Of a DNA stretch of 64,000 nucleotides, positions 47,301 to 56,063 are shown piece by piece; within the stretch, counting starts at the first letter, position 1; every line of letters begins with the position of its first letter. Both the position numbers and the translations under genes were made by a program. A model generated the notes under the pieces. It was not told where the DNA came from and did not search any database. It saw only the letters and a program-made list of their open reading frames with translations. The stretch covers positions 552,112-616,111 of the forward strand of contig JADKBZ010000003.1 of assembly GCA_016714815.1 (NCBI GenBank), written 5' to 3'. Origin of the DNA: Holophagales bacterium. Lineage in GTDB: Bacteria > Acidobacteriota > Thermoanaerobaculia > UBA5066.

Positions 47301-49429
47301 CCTCCGGAGCGCATGTTCGTGACGACGTTGTTGCGGAAGTCGATCGTCTGCGTTCGCGCCGTCGTGGACGAAAAGTCCGACCGGACGAAGCCGAAGCTCG
47401 GCTGGGCCCCCGCGGCCACCGTCCCCTCGATGTTGATGGTGTTGTAATAGATCCTACTGATGGGGTCGGGCGTCGAGCCGTTGTTCGCCTGGATCCCGAT
47501 GAAGATCGTGTTCGTCGCCTGCCCGGTGCCGAGCGAGATCATGTTGTTGACGACGGTGACGTCCGTCGTGCCGGACCGGATGATGATCCCGCCCACCGTC
47601 CCCGGGAGGGTCGTGCTCGTCGCCGTGCTGGCGTTGCTGAGGTCCCAGATCCGGTTCCTCGAGACCGTCGTGCTCGTCGCGTTCGCGAGGCCGATCCCGA
47701 CGGTGAAGGCCCCCACCGTCCCCGTGTTCGTGCGGGAGATCGCCGAGATCGTGTTGCCGGAGACGACCGGGTTGAGGCCGGTGCCGACGGCGATCCCGAC
47801 CGCCCCGGCCGCCCCGTTGGAGATCGTGGCGCTCGCGCTGTCGGTCGTGAGGTTCGTGATCGTGTTCCCGATGATGGCGAGCGCCGCCGTGCTCCCGGAA
47901 GCGCCGGGCGTCCAGATCCCCCTCACGTAGCCCGACGTCCCGGTTCCGTAGGACGCGAGGTTCCGGATCGTGTTGCCTGTGACCGCGGTCGTCGTCGACG
48001 TCGAGGCCAGGTTGATTCCGGAAACGACCGAGCTCCCCGTCGTCAGACCGCTCGTCCCGCCCCGCATGTTGAGTGCGGTCGCGTTTCCGATGGTGTTCCC
48101 CGAGATCGTCAGCGAGGTCGCGATTCCGGAGACGTTGATGCCAGAGACGCCCCCGGCGACGGCGGCGGTCACCCCGGACGACTGAAGCGCGCCGATCAGG
48201 TTGTTCTGGAGGACGACGATCCCCGTCGAGGAGGTGTGGATCCCGACCACGGCTCCCTGCGTCGTCGTCGGGGTCGCGGCGAGGCTCCCCGTCCCCGTCG
48301 TGGCGCCGATCGTGTTCGGCGTGACGGTGCCGACGTTCACGTCACCCGACGTTATGCTGATGCCGCAGAGGACGCCGTACGTCGTCGCGGCGCCGCTCGA
48401 CGTGCCGAGCGTGATCGCGGCGACGGTGTTTCCCTGGACGGACGTCGGGGTCGCGTTTCCGACGCCGAGCTCGATCCCGATGAACCGGGTGGCGATCGTC
48501 CCCGTCATCGCGGTAACGCCCGTGCCGGCGGAGTCGGCCCCGCCGACGACGTTCGAGCTGACCGTGTGGCCGCTCCCCGAGAGGATCTGGATGCCGCGGT
48601 GGGTGTTGGCCGTCGTGTAGGTCCGCGTCCCCGTCTGGTAGATCCGGTTCGCGCTGACCGTCCAGCCCGTGTTGTTCGCCCCGACGAGGATGCCGACGGA
48701 GACCGTCGACGCGCTGAACGAGTCGGAGACGTTGGAGCCCTGGATCGCGTTCCCGGAATTCTCGGCGCCGGCGCTCCCGATCGAGAGGATCCCGTTCGTG
48801 GCGAGGTTCGCCCCCGCCGGCCCGACGTTGCATAGAGAGACGGTGTTGCCGTCGTTGCCCGTCGTCGTGCCGGTGGAGAAGAGGATCGTCCCCGACGTGA
48901 CGCTCGTCGACGACCCGAGCAGCGTCGCGTTCGTGACGGTGTTGCCCGTCGCGTCGTTGACGAAGCGGATCGTCGAGGCGCCCGTGGCGGCGCTCGTGTT
49001 CGAGATTGTCAGCCCGTTGCCGCCCGTGCCGAGACCGTCGATCGTCACGGCGTCCGCGCCGTTTAGGTCGACGAGCGGCCCGGCCACGGCGCCGGAGACC
49101 GTCCGGAGGGCGCCGCCCGATGGAGCCACGAGAATCGTCGTGTAGAGCGCGCCGCCGGAGCCGCTCGCGTTCAGGGCGGCCGAGGCGGCTTCCGTCGTGT
49201 CGCCGGTCAGGCTGACCGTGATTGCCCCCTGGTGGGTCCCCAGGTTGACCGCGTCGAACGCGTCTTTCACGGTCGCGTACGTGGACGGCCCCGTCGTCCC
49301 GGCGGTCGCCGTCACCGACACCTGGGCGGCCGCGCCCGCGCCGACGAGCAACGAGGCGAGCAGCAGGGACGTCATCGTCGCGAGACGCACGCTCTTCGAG
49401 TTCAGGGATTCCCCGGCTGTTTGTCGCAC
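44384..49429 (-). CDS. giant secreted parallel beta-helix repeat protein with PVEL tail
   Basis: With the GTG at 49429 (GGAGG just upstream) the product has 1681 residues. ATG 49375 and GTG 49390 are alternatives. The signal peptide is SLLLASLLVGAGAAAQ. Two long right-handed beta-helix regions follow, full of N-G-N-T-(I/V)-type turns such as VSGNTIS, ITGNTIGN and VTGNVIGT. They are separated near the middle by an Ig-like region (LVTFTPLANTTLTVNRTFTATI, split over about residues 840-930). The C-terminal 130 residues form a separate beta domain (FPVGTANGYSPV ... RYWTLAG ... FSDWTLAEPG), and the chain ends TPVELMEFSID. Only a handful of cysteines are present. It is likely a surface adhesin or glycan-binding protein. 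No autotransporter barrel is seen. Confidence 0.85.
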   Translation of the reverse strand: MRQTAGESLNSKSVRLATMTSLLLASLLVGAGAAAQVSVTATAGTTGPSTYATVKDAFDAVNLGTHQGAITVSLTGDTTEAASAALNASGSGGALYTTILVAPSGGALRTVSGAVAGPLVDLNGADAVTIDGLGTGGNGLTISNTSAATGASTIRFVNDATGNTVTNATLLGSSTSVTSGTILFSTGTTTGNDGNTVSLCNVGPAGANLATNGILSIGSAGAENSGNAIQGSNVSDSFSASTVSVGILVGANNTGWTVSANRIYQTGTRTYTTANTHRGIQILSGSGHTVSSNVVGGADSAGTGVTAMTGTIATRFIGIELGVGNATPTSVQGNTVAAITLGTSSGAATTYGVLCGISITSGDVNVGTVTPNTIGATTGTGSLAATPTTTQGAVVGIHTSSTGIVVLQNNLIGALQSSGVTAAVAGGVSGINVSGIATSLTISGNTIGNATALNMRGGTSGLTTGSSVVSGINLASTSTTTAVTGNTIRNLASYGTGTSGYVRGIWTPGASGSTAALAIIGNTITNLTTDSASATISNGAAGAVGIAVGTGLNPVVSGNTISAISRTNTGTVGAFTVGIGLANATSTTVSRNRIWDLSNASTATSTTLPGTVGGIIIRSGTTDVTVVNNMISLGTGQATNTIFIGIQANNGSTPDPISRIYYNTINIEGTVAAGAQPSFGFVRSDFSSTTARTQTIDFRNNVVTNMRSGGTGAHLAIANDYGATTVTATGWGAGASNNNVLNAAAGSVGWWGGALTFGGWQAASASDASSFSGIGVTYVNAASDLHLNMGVAPTVIESGGAVIAGITTDYDLQTRPGPAGSVNGGAVFPDIGADEFDGVPLDILAPLVTFTPLANTTLTVNRTFTATISDATGVPTAGATQPRVYFRKNAGSYFSTQCALAGGTGVNGTWTCTVDNSLLGGVSTGDVVDTFVVAQDLAPAPNLGSSPVGVTGSSVNSITTPPSTLATYTIVAPFASSVNVGSAESITSLTNPGGLFAALNAGVLTGDVTVNVTSSLSGETGAVALNQLVEEGGNGYTLTIRPSGGAFSVAGDSTTASPRALIRLNGADRVTIDGSASGGTDRSLTFTNADTSTASAVFLVSSGAGGAQNDSLENLVVIGSGSAATLFGIVFGGAAVVSLGTDNDGNRVQNCDVRSVQYGVVSQGASAANKNSGNVYTQNVLNNTGTAAIGRGAILVAYEDGIQVTGNTIGGIVSAASNDVFGISLGGLAGWSNAVVAGGAEVSNATVTGNVIGTVQQTTTYSAAGILLTPATTGTNLIANNFISGVLSNGTSPDFGAGIFVVENGTDSLTRVWDNSVSMSGTATGGNQGQYALAVNGADPALDVRGNVLSNTQTTGSGLSYAIGLGSSTFANLTSDFNDLFVTTGISFAVGRAVSIAPAGGTDLATLAQWQGVTAKDAASMSVDPLFRSATDLHLLGTSTLLGQGTPLAGVVADLDGDPRPAGSPDIGADEVVQAVAGTIPAGTYYNALGTTGNTLGGGVTVTSELTLTGILGTGASTLSLGCNATVTGAGATNYVTGNVKKSFCGAGAATFPVGTANGYSPVDASATAGTFPADLTVTAVQGPQPFAFPSSLTLQRYWTLAGTGFTADLTFHYLDGDVPVTATEGNFLIYKFNGAAYATPGGTVTPASNLANITGVSSFSDWTLAEPGTTPVELMEFSID

Positions 49430-49641
49430 TCTTCCTCCGCGGTCACTCGGCCCCTCCAATCCCACGTTCAACGGGAAGAGCCAGTCGGCAGCGAAAGACG
49501 AAGGGGACTACCGAGCTGGTCTGGCCGTGGGAAGGAAAGCCCGGGTGACGAACGACGCACGCTATCGCGCAGGGGAAGACCCGTCAAACCGCCGGATCTC
49601 GACGACTGCCCGTCCGAAAGGCCGCCGCCGCCGATAATCGA

Positions 49642-50424
49642 ATGTCCCATCGCTCCTCGTTGCGGGGTCCGACCGTGAACCTGATTCTTCTCTTTCCCGA
49701 CGATTTCGCCTCCGACGGCACCGTCCGGCTCACCGGCCGCCGGGCCCGCCACGTCCACGAGGTCCACCGTGCCCGCGTCGGGGAGAGCCTCACCGTCGGC
49801 CGCGTCAACGGCCTCGTGGGAAAGGGGACGGTGCTCGCCATCGCGCCGGACGAGGTGCGCCTCTCGGTCCTCCTGTCGGACCATCCGCCGCCGCCGACCG
49901 GCCTCGACCTGCTGCTGGCGATGCCCCGGCCCAAGGTGCTGCGCAGGGTCCTCCAGTCCGCCGCGTCGCTGGGGGCTCGCCGCATCGTCCTCGTCGCCGC
50001 CCAGCGGGTCGAGAAGAGCTACTTCGACACACCGTTTCTCGAGCCGGCCGAAATCGAAAGGAACCTCGTCCTCGGGCTGGAGCAGGCGCGCGACACCGTC
50101 CTCCCCGAAGTGGTGGTCCGCAGGCGCTTCCGCCCCTTCGTCGAGGACGAGGTCGAGGGCCTCTGGCCACGGGCGACCTCCACCCGGCTGGTGGCCCACC
50201 CCGCCGCCGCGCGAGGGCCCCAGTGTTTCGACCTCGGTACGGCCGGCTCCCCGGCCGTTTTGGCAATAGGACCGGAGGGGGGCTGGATTCCGTTCGAGCT
50301 CGAGCTTCTCGAAGCCCACGGCTTCCGTCCGTTCGACCTGGGGCGCAGGATCCTCCGCGTGGAGACCGCGGTCCCCTTCGCCTTCGGTCAGGTCCAACTC
50401 CTGCGATCGCGGGACGGCGGGTAG
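49642..50424 (+). CDS. rsmE: 16S rRNA (uracil-1498-N3)-methyltransferase RsmE
   Basis: The 260-residue protein is a SPOUT-class methyltransferase that methylates U1498 of 16S rRNA with S-adenosylmethionine. The N-terminal PUA-like part has RRARHVHEVHRARVGE, and the SPOUT part shows LAIGPEGGW at about residue 208, LGRRILRVETA and the preceding RRIVLVAAQRVEKSYF. ATG 49642 is used. GTG 49675 would give a start closer to the family norm (VNLILLFPDDF) and may be the real one. Single gene, divergent from the giant beta-helix gene. Confidence 0.93.
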   Translation: MSHRSSLRGPTVNLILLFPDDFASDGTVRLTGRRARHVHEVHRARVGESLTVGRVNGLVGKGTVLAIAPDEVRLSVLLSDHPPPPTGLDLLLAMPRPKVLRRVLQSAASLGARRIVLVAAQRVEKSYFDTPFLEPAEIERNLVLGLEQARDTVLPEVVVRRRFRPFVEDEVEGLWPRATSTRLVAHPAAARGPQCFDLGTAGSPAVLAIGPEGGWIPFELELLEAHGFRPFDLGRRILRVETAVPFAFGQVQLLRSRDGG

Positions 50425-50663
50425 CCAGACCCTGGAGCCGACGATCTGGCAGTAATCTGTCGTCCTCACCTGTCCTGCCCTTGAAATCCGAGGTCTCCCG
50501 ACCCATTGTTTGAATAATTCGGATTGTCTCAGGGGCGAGGGAGTACGCAGGAACAGGCTTTACCGAACGCCGTAAGGGTGTGCCGCAGGTTGGCGGTGAC
50601 GGTCGGATTCTGGACGCGTCGCATCCGCGCCCGGGAACCAGCACAGATCCAATAGGAGATTCC
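50425..50663 (+). promoter_or_regulatory. upstream region of the paralog array
   Basis: This 239-bp gap precedes the first copy of the array. It includes a locally AT-richer patch (ccattgtttgaataattc, about 50504-50520) and an inverted repeat AATCCGA (50485-50491) / TCGGATT (50519-50525) that could be an operator or hairpin. AGGAG at 50654-50658 is the ribosome site for the GTG at 50664. No gene is visible in it. Confidence 0.4.
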
Positions 50664-52337
50664 GTGACAATTCTCCCGAACAGGTGTTTACTGAACGTTT
50701 CGGCCTGTCTTCTCCTGATCGCGTCTCTCGACGTCGCCGCACAGGGTCTGGTCCCTCTGAGGAACTGGGCCGTTCCGCAGGCAAGCGGCGTGGCCCGCCC
50801 CTCCGCGATCGGCACTCTCGGCGACGCCTCCGGACCGGGCATTTTCATCCCCTTCACGCCGTGCCGGATGGTCGACACGCGCGGCGGCGGAGTCTGGACG
50901 GGAAGCTACGGTCCGCCGGCTCTCGCCGGGTCGAGCGCGCGGAGCTTCCCGATGACGAGCGCGAGCGGCCCGTGCCCAGGGATCCCGACCGGCGCGGCGG
51001 CGATCTCGCTGAACATCACGGTCGTCAACACCGCCGGCCCCGGCTTCATCATGATCTACCCGCAGGGGGGAGCGGTCCCGACGGTCTCGACGCTCAACTA
51101 CAACGCCGGGCAGGTCCTCGGAAACGCGGCGATCGTCCCGATGAGCGCGACGGGCGGAATCACGGTCGTGGCCGGAGTGTCGGGGACCGACCTGATCCTC
51201 GACGTCAACGGCTACTTCATCAGCGGCCCGACGAGGCTCAACGACTGGGAGATGTTCAGCCTGGTCGGGTCCTACCCTGGAGTGCTGTTCAGCGTAGAGA
51301 ACGACTACGTCGGACTCGATGGGATCGGTCGCGCTGGGCTATTCACCTCCCGCACGGACGTGGGCGATTCGGCGGCCCTGATGGGGCATGCCTTCGCGGA
51401 CGCAGGCGTCACCCGGGGAGTCACAGGGCGAAACAGGAGCATCACCGACAACGCCTGCGGGGTGAGTGGCGAAGCCGTGGGCTCGGGGATGGTCTTCGGC
51501 GTGATAGGGAGGACCTCCAGCTCAGCCTCCTCCGCGGCTGGCGTTCTCGGGATTGCGGGCAATCCGGTCTACCCGAACAACGCCATCGCCTCCACCGTGG
51601 GAGTCCTCGGGACCAACACGACTGGCTCCGGGGTCCTCGGGAAATCCTCGACGGGCCGGCCGGTCCAGGGGTCCCGCGTCGACGCCACGACGGGCCTCGC
51701 GATCACCACGGGGATCCTCGGGTACACGGCATCCATCGGCGTCTATGCCTTCGGAGACATGGCTGCCAGCGGCACCAAGTCCTTCATCGAGCCCCACCCG
51801 ACCGACGCGTCGCGCCAGATCGCCTTCGTCGCCCTGGAAGGGCCCGAGGCCGGTACCTACTTCCGCGGCCGCGGACGGTTCGTCGGGAAGAGCGCGGTGA
51901 TCCCGGTCCCCGAGGAGTTCCGGCTCGTGACCGAGGAGGAGGGGCTGACCGTCCAGATCACGCCCATCGGGGCCGTCGCGAGCGTCGGCGTGATGAGCGT
52001 CGACCTCCAGCAGATCGTCGTCGGGTCGACCCGCGACGTCGAGTTCAGCTACATCGTCCACGGCGTCCGGAAGAACTACGGCCAGTACGAGCCGATCCAG
52101 AAGAACACCGTCTTCGTGCCGGCGGGGCCCGACGCGAAGATGGACCCCTTCCCGGCACACATCCAGAGACGCCTCGTCGACCTCGGGATCTACAAGGCCG
52201 ACGGGAGCGTCAACCTCGAGACGGCCGAGACGATGGGCTGGGCGCAGACGTGGCGGGAGGAGGCCGCGGCGGAACAGGCCGCCGCGGCGAAGGCGGCCGC
52301 GGAACGGGCCGTACTCCAGGACGGGCTTCGGCGTTAG
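50664..52337 (+). CDS. array copy 1: secreted modular fibre-like protein
   Basis: The 557-residue product begins at GTG 50664, 5 nt after AGGAG. The signal peptide (LLNVSACLLLIASLDVAAQ) precedes LVPLRNWAVPQASG. Residues about 50-195 form the module from FTPCRMVDTRGGGVWTG to DLILDVNGYF. Residues about 195-380 are a Gly-rich shaft of GVxG-type repeats (VGVLGTNTTGSGVLGKSS). Next comes a conserved block with SFIEPHPTDASRQ, EGPEAGTYFRGRGRF and LVTEEEGLTVQITPIG, which resembles tail-fibre-like C-terminal domains. The end is an Ala/Glu-rich helix (WREEAAAEQAAAAKAAAER). This design suggests an oligomeric surface fibre; the function is unknown. It is the first of four tandem copies and has its own leader, unlike copies 2-4. 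Confidence 0.85.
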   Translation: MTILPNRCLLNVSACLLLIASLDVAAQGLVPLRNWAVPQASGVARPSAIGTLGDASGPGIFIPFTPCRMVDTRGGGVWTGSYGPPALAGSSARSFPMTSASGPCPGIPTGAAAISLNITVVNTAGPGFIMIYPQGGAVPTVSTLNYNAGQVLGNAAIVPMSATGGITVVAGVSGTDLILDVNGYFISGPTRLNDWEMFSLVGSYPGVLFSVENDYVGLDGIGRAGLFTSRTDVGDSAALMGHAFADAGVTRGVTGRNRSITDNACGVSGEAVGSGMVFGVIGRTSSSASSAAGVLGIAGNPVYPNNAIASTVGVLGTNTTGSGVLGKSSTGRPVQGSRVDATTGLAITTGILGYTASIGVYAFGDMAASGTKSFIEPHPTDASRQIAFVALEGPEAGTYFRGRGRFVGKSAVIPVPEEFRLVTEEEGLTVQITPIGAVASVGVMSVDLQQIVVGSTRDVEFSYIVHGVRKNYGQYEPIQKNTVFVPAGPDAKMDPFPAHIQRRLVDLGIYKADGSVNLETAETMGWAQTWREEAAAEQAAAAKAAAERAVLQDGLRR

Positions 52338-52421
52338 CAGGACCAGGCAGGCCAAACCGCCAGCGACCTCGCGACCGCTCCGGTCGCGGGGCCCGCCGGC
52401 TTCGCACATCGCGGAGGTTTC
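52338..52421 (+). repeat. 84-bp spacer repeat 1 of the paralog array
   Basis: All three gaps in the array are exactly 84 bp and related in sequence. This one holds a hairpin at 52370-52377 / 52381-52388 (CGCGACCG / CGGTCGCG, 3-nt loop), extendable by a few pairs. It ends with GCGGAGGTTTC directly before ATG, which provides the ribosome site. The hairpin could attenuate or terminate part of the transcripts. Confidence 0.75.
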
Positions 52422-54308
52422 ATGAGACATCCGGCCGGAAGGCGATTCTTCCTGGCGTTCGCAACGCTGACGCTGCTCCTTTCCGGGGCGGCTCAAGCCT
52501 CGGACCGGGTCCCGCTGAAGAACTGGGCCGTTCCACAGGCAACCTCGGGGTCGCGCCCGTCGACGCTCGGAGCTCTCGGGGACGCGGGCAACCCCGCGAT
52601 CTTCGTGCCGTTCGCACCGTGCCGGATGGTCGACACCCGTGGCGGCGGGGTCTTCACCGGGAGCTACGGACCGCCCGCTCTCGCGGCGTCGACGGCGCGG
52701 GACTTCGAGATGACGAGCGCGAGCGGCCCCTGCCCCGGGATTCCGTACGGCGCGACGGCGATCTCCCTCAACGTCACGGTCGTCAACACCGCCGGTCCCG
52801 GCTTCATCATGATCTATCCGCAGGGTGGAGCCGTCCCGACGGTCTCGACGCTGAACTACAACGCCGGGCAGGTCCTGGCCAACGCGGCGATCGTCCCGAT
52901 GAACTCGTCGGGAGGGATCACCGTCGTCGCCGGAGTGTCGGGAACCGACCTGATTCTCGACGTGAACGGGTACTACATCAACTCGCAGGGGAACCTCACC
53001 CCGGGAGAGTACTTCCACCTTGCGGGGTCAACGCCGGGCTCGCTCATCAGGGGCGAGAACTGGACCTTGGGCGGAACTGGCGGGGCATTCTATGCCGGCG
53101 GCGCGGGCAGCACTGGCGTGCGTGGAGAGGCATTGACGACGGGAGTAAAGGGGACCGCGCTGGGCTCTGCCAACGGCTCCGTCGGAGTTTCAGGCCTCGC
53201 CAATTCGTCGTCGGGACAGGTGTACGGGGTCTACGGCCAATCCATGAGCGCGACGGCAGGTACGTCCGGCGTCTTCGGGGAGGCCACGGGGTCGGGGGAG
53301 GTGTACGGGGTCTTCGGCCGAACTGCGAGCGCGACGATGGGTGCCTCCGGCGTGGTCGGGGAGGCCACGGGTTCGGGAGAGGTGTACGGGGTCAACGGCC
53401 GAACTGCGAGCGCGACGACGGGTGCGTCCGGCGTAGTCGGGGAGGCCACGGGTTCGGGAGAGGTGTACGGGACCGTCGGGCGTTCGACCAGCTCGGCGAC
53501 GGGCTCGGCAGGCGTACTCGGCTCGGCAGGGAGTCCGGGGTACCCGAACAACGTCTCCACCGGCGTCGTGGGAGTCCTCGGCACCACCACGAGCGGCTAC
53601 GGGGTCTTCGGCAAGGCCACCGCAACGGGAATCGGAGTCCGGGGCGCGAAGGTCGACGCCACGACCGGCGTCCCCACCGCCTCCGGGGTCCTCGGCTACC
53701 TGACGTCCTGGGGCGTCTACTCCTATAACGACCTGGGGGCGACCGGTACGAAGAGCTTCGTCGAGCCGCACCCGACCGACGCCTCGCGCCAGATCGTCTA
53801 CGTCGCCATGGAAGGCCCGGAGGCCGGAACCTACTTCCGCGGGCGCGGCCGTTTCGACGGGAAGAGCGCCGTCATCGTCGTCCCGGAGGACTTCCGCCTC
53901 GTCACGGAGGAAGAGGGGCTGACGGTCCAGATCACGCCGATGGGCCGGGCCACCACCTGGGTGAATCGCGCCGGGCTCGACGCCATCGAGGCGGAGAGCA
54001 CGGCGGACGTGGAGTTCTCCTATCTCGTCCAGGGCGTACGGAAGAACTACAAGGGGCACGAGCCGATCCAGAAGAACACCCTCTTCGTCCCGATGGGATT
54101 CGACGCCCGGATGGAGCCGTACCCGGCCCACATCCAGAAGCGCCTGGTCGACCTCGGGATCTACAAGGCCGACGGGAGCGTCAACCTCGAGACGGCCGAG
54201 AGGATGGGCTGGGCGCAGACGTGGCGCGAGGAGGCGGCGGCGGAGCTGGCCGCCGCGGCGAAGGCGGCACGGGAACAGGACGTTCGCAGGGAAGCGATTC
54301 AGCGCTAG
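52422..54308 (+). CDS. array copy 2: secreted modular fibre-like protein, longest copy
   Basis: The 628-residue protein has a signal peptide (LAFATLTLLLSGAAQAS), then VPLKNWAVPQATSG, the PCRMVDTRGGGVFTG to LILDVNGYY module, an extended repeat shaft and the shared C-terminal region (SFVEPHPTDASRQ, EGPEAGTYFRGRGRF, LTVQITPMG, then an Ala-rich helix). The extra length comes from a run of 27-residue repeats (GVxGRTASATxGASGVVGEATGSGEVY split by copy) encoded by three 81-bp units at 53226-53468. GGAGGTTTC before ATG is the ribosome site. It is the second of four copies. Confidence 0.85.
   Translation: MRHPAGRRFFLAFATLTLLLSGAAQASDRVPLKNWAVPQATSGSRPSTLGALGDAGNPAIFVPFAPCRMVDTRGGGVFTGSYGPPALAASTARDFEMTSASGPCPGIPYGATAISLNVTVVNTAGPGFIMIYPQGGAVPTVSTLNYNAGQVLANAAIVPMNSSGGITVVAGVSGTDLILDVNGYYINSQGNLTPGEYFHLAGSTPGSLIRGENWTLGGTGGAFYAGGAGSTGVRGEALTTGVKGTALGSANGSVGVSGLANSSSGQVYGVYGQSMSATAGTSGVFGEATGSGEVYGVFGRTASATMGASGVVGEATGSGEVYGVNGRTASATTGASGVVGEATGSGEVYGTVGRSTSSATGSAGVLGSAGSPGYPNNVSTGVVGVLGTTTSGYGVFGKATATGIGVRGAKVDATTGVPTASGVLGYLTSWGVYSYNDLGATGTKSFVEPHPTDASRQIVYVAMEGPEAGTYFRGRGRFDGKSAVIVVPEDFRLVTEEEGLTVQITPMGRATTWVNRAGLDAIEAESTADVEFSYLVQGVRKNYKGHEPIQKNTLFVPMGFDARMEPYPAHIQKRLVDLGIYKADGSVNLETAERMGWAQTWREEAAAELAAAAKAAREQDVRREAIQR
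53226..53468 (+). repeat. 81-bp tandem repeat, three units, inside array copy 2
   Basis: Units lie at 53226-53306, 53307-53387 and 53388-53468. Each encodes 27 residues beginning G-V-x-G and ending GEATGSGEVY. Units 2 and 3 differ at only a few bases; unit 1 is more diverged. A fourth, degenerate unit follows from 53469. The repeat keeps the reading frame, so a change in unit number would only alter the shaft length. Confidence 0.85.
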
Positions 54309-54392
54309 CAGGACCAGGCGAGTCAGACCGCCGGCGGCCTCGCAACCGCTCTGGTCGCGAGGCCCGCCGGCTTTCAATGCTGCGGAGGTTTC
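54309..54392 (+). repeat. 84-bp spacer repeat 2 of the paralog array
   Basis: It has the same length and layout as the other two spacers: aggaccaggcgagtcagaccg at the left, a hairpin built from GCCTCGCAACC and GGTCGCGAGGC with one mismatch, and TGCGGAGGTTTC directly before ATG. The hairpin is kept although its bases differ from spacer 1. Confidence 0.75.
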
Positions 54393-56063
54393 ATGAGACA
54401 TCCTGCCGGAAGGCGATTCTTCTACGCTCTCGCACCGTTGACGCTCCTCCTGTCTTGGGCAGCCGAGGCCGGAGAGCAGGTCCCGCTGAAGAACTGGACC
54501 GTTCCACAGGCGACCTCCGGGTCGCGCTTGTCGGCTCTCGGTACCGTTGGCGATGCGGGAAACCCCGCCATCTTCATCCCGTTCACGCCGTGCCGCATGG
54601 TCGACACGCGCGGCGGCGGGGTCTGGACGGGGACCTACGGCCCGCCGGCCCTCGCCGGGTCGAGCGCGCGGAGCTTCCCGATGACGAGCGCGAGCGGCCC
54701 CTGCCCCGGGATCCCGACGGGCGCGGCGGCGGTCTCGCTGAACATCACGGTCGTCAACACCGCCGGTCCCGGCTTCATCATGATCTATCCCGAGGGGGGA
54801 GCGGTCCCGACGGTCTCGACGCTCAACTACAACGCCGGGCAGGTCCTCGGAAACGCGGCGATCGTCCCGATGAGTGCGACGGGAGGGATCACGGTGGTGG
54901 CCGCGGTCTCCGGCACCGACCTGATCCTCGACGTGAACGGGTACTTCATCGGCAGCCCGGCGTCGCTGAACGACAACGAGGGCCTCCGGCTGGAGGGGTC
55001 GTACGGTGGAGGGCTGATCGCTGGATTCAACAACTACACCGGGACCAACAACAGCTACGGCGGGTTCTTCGTTTCCTACAACTCTCAGAAGGGAGGCGGC
55101 GTCTACGGAGGCGTCGCGGCAGCGACCGGTGCCACGGCCGGAGTTCGCGGGGTGACCGAGAGCGCCACGGACGGCGCGAGCGGAGTTCTCGGCGAGACGT
55201 TCGCCACCACCGGCATGGCTTTCGGAGTAAAGGGAACCACGCAAAGCACGTCCTCTTCCGCCGCGGGTGTCCTCGGGGTTGCCGGCTCCCCGGTCTATCC
55301 GAACAACGCCATCGCCGCCACCGTGGGAGTCCTCGGGACCAATACGAGCGGCTTCGGCGTCCTCGGGAAATCCTCGACGGGCCGGCCCGTCCAGGGCTCC
55401 CGCGTCGACGCCACGACGGGACTCGCCGTCACCACCGGAATCCTCGGCTACACGGCGTCCATCGGCGTCTACGCCTTCGGGGACATGGCGGCCAGCGGAA
55501 CGAAGTCGTTCATCGAGCCTCACCCGACCGACGCGTCGCGCCAGATCGTCTACGTCGCCATGGAAGGCCCGGAGGCCGGAACCTACTTCCGCGGCCGCGG
55601 GCGTTTCGAGGGAAAGACCGCGGTCATCGGCGTGCCGGAGGACTTCCGCCTCGTCACCGAGGAGGAAGGGCTGACGGTCCAAATCACCCCGATCGGGCGG
55701 GCAACGGCCGTCGGCGTGACCAGCATCGACCTCGACAGGATCGTCGTCGAGGCGACCCGCGACGTGGAGTTCTCCTATCTCGTGCAGGGTGTAAGAAGGA
55801 ACTACAAGGGGCACGAGCCAGTCCAGAAGAACACCGTGTTCGTTCCGATGGGGCCCGACGCGAGGATGGATCCCTACCCCGCTCACCTCCAGAAGCGCCT
55901 CGTCGACCTCGGGATCTACAGGGCCGACGGGAGCGTCAACCTCGACACGGCCGAGAGACTGGGCTGGGCGCAGACGTGGCGCGAGGAGGCAGAGGCGGCC
56001 CAAGCCGCCGCGGCGAAAGCGGCGGCGGAACGGGATGTCCTCCGGGAAGAGCTCCGGCGCTGA
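54393..56063 (+). CDS. array copy 3: secreted modular fibre-like protein
   Basis: The 556-residue product has a signal peptide (LAPLTLLLSWAAEAG), QVPLKNWTVPQATSG, and the FTPCRMVDTRGGGVWTG to LILDVNGYF module that is close to copy 1. The shaft contains VYGGVAAATGATAGVRGV and VGVLGTNTSGFGVLGKSS. The C-terminal block is EPHPTDASRQ ... EGPEAGTYFRGRGRFEGKTAVIG ... LTVQITPIG, ending in an Ala-rich helix. The shaft differs strongly from copies 2 and 4 while the ends are conserved. It is third in the array. Confidence 0.85.
   Translation: MRHPAGRRFFYALAPLTLLLSWAAEAGEQVPLKNWTVPQATSGSRLSALGTVGDAGNPAIFIPFTPCRMVDTRGGGVWTGTYGPPALAGSSARSFPMTSASGPCPGIPTGAAAVSLNITVVNTAGPGFIMIYPEGGAVPTVSTLNYNAGQVLGNAAIVPMSATGGITVVAAVSGTDLILDVNGYFIGSPASLNDNEGLRLEGSYGGGLIAGFNNYTGTNNSYGGFFVSYNSQKGGGVYGGVAAATGATAGVRGVTESATDGASGVLGETFATTGMAFGVKGTTQSTSSSAAGVLGVAGSPVYPNNAIAATVGVLGTNTSGFGVLGKSSTGRPVQGSRVDATTGLAVTTGILGYTASIGVYAFGDMAASGTKSFIEPHPTDASRQIVYVAMEGPEAGTYFRGRGRFEGKTAVIGVPEDFRLVTEEEGLTVQITPIGRATAVGVTSIDLDRIVVEATRDVEFSYLVQGVRRNYKGHEPVQKNTVFVPMGPDARMDPYPAHLQKRLVDLGIYRADGSVNLDTAERLGWAQTWREEAEAAQAAAAKAAAERDVLREELRR

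Noticed and set aside
44339..48835. A 1498-residue open frame opposite the giant beta-helix gene
   Set aside because: It is Arg/Gly/Asp-rich with no recognisable domain, the typical antisense shadow of a GC-rich gene. The minus-strand frame has a signal peptide, repeats and a clear C-terminus.
53226..53468. CRISPR array
   Set aside because: The 81-bp units are contiguous, coding and without unique spacers.
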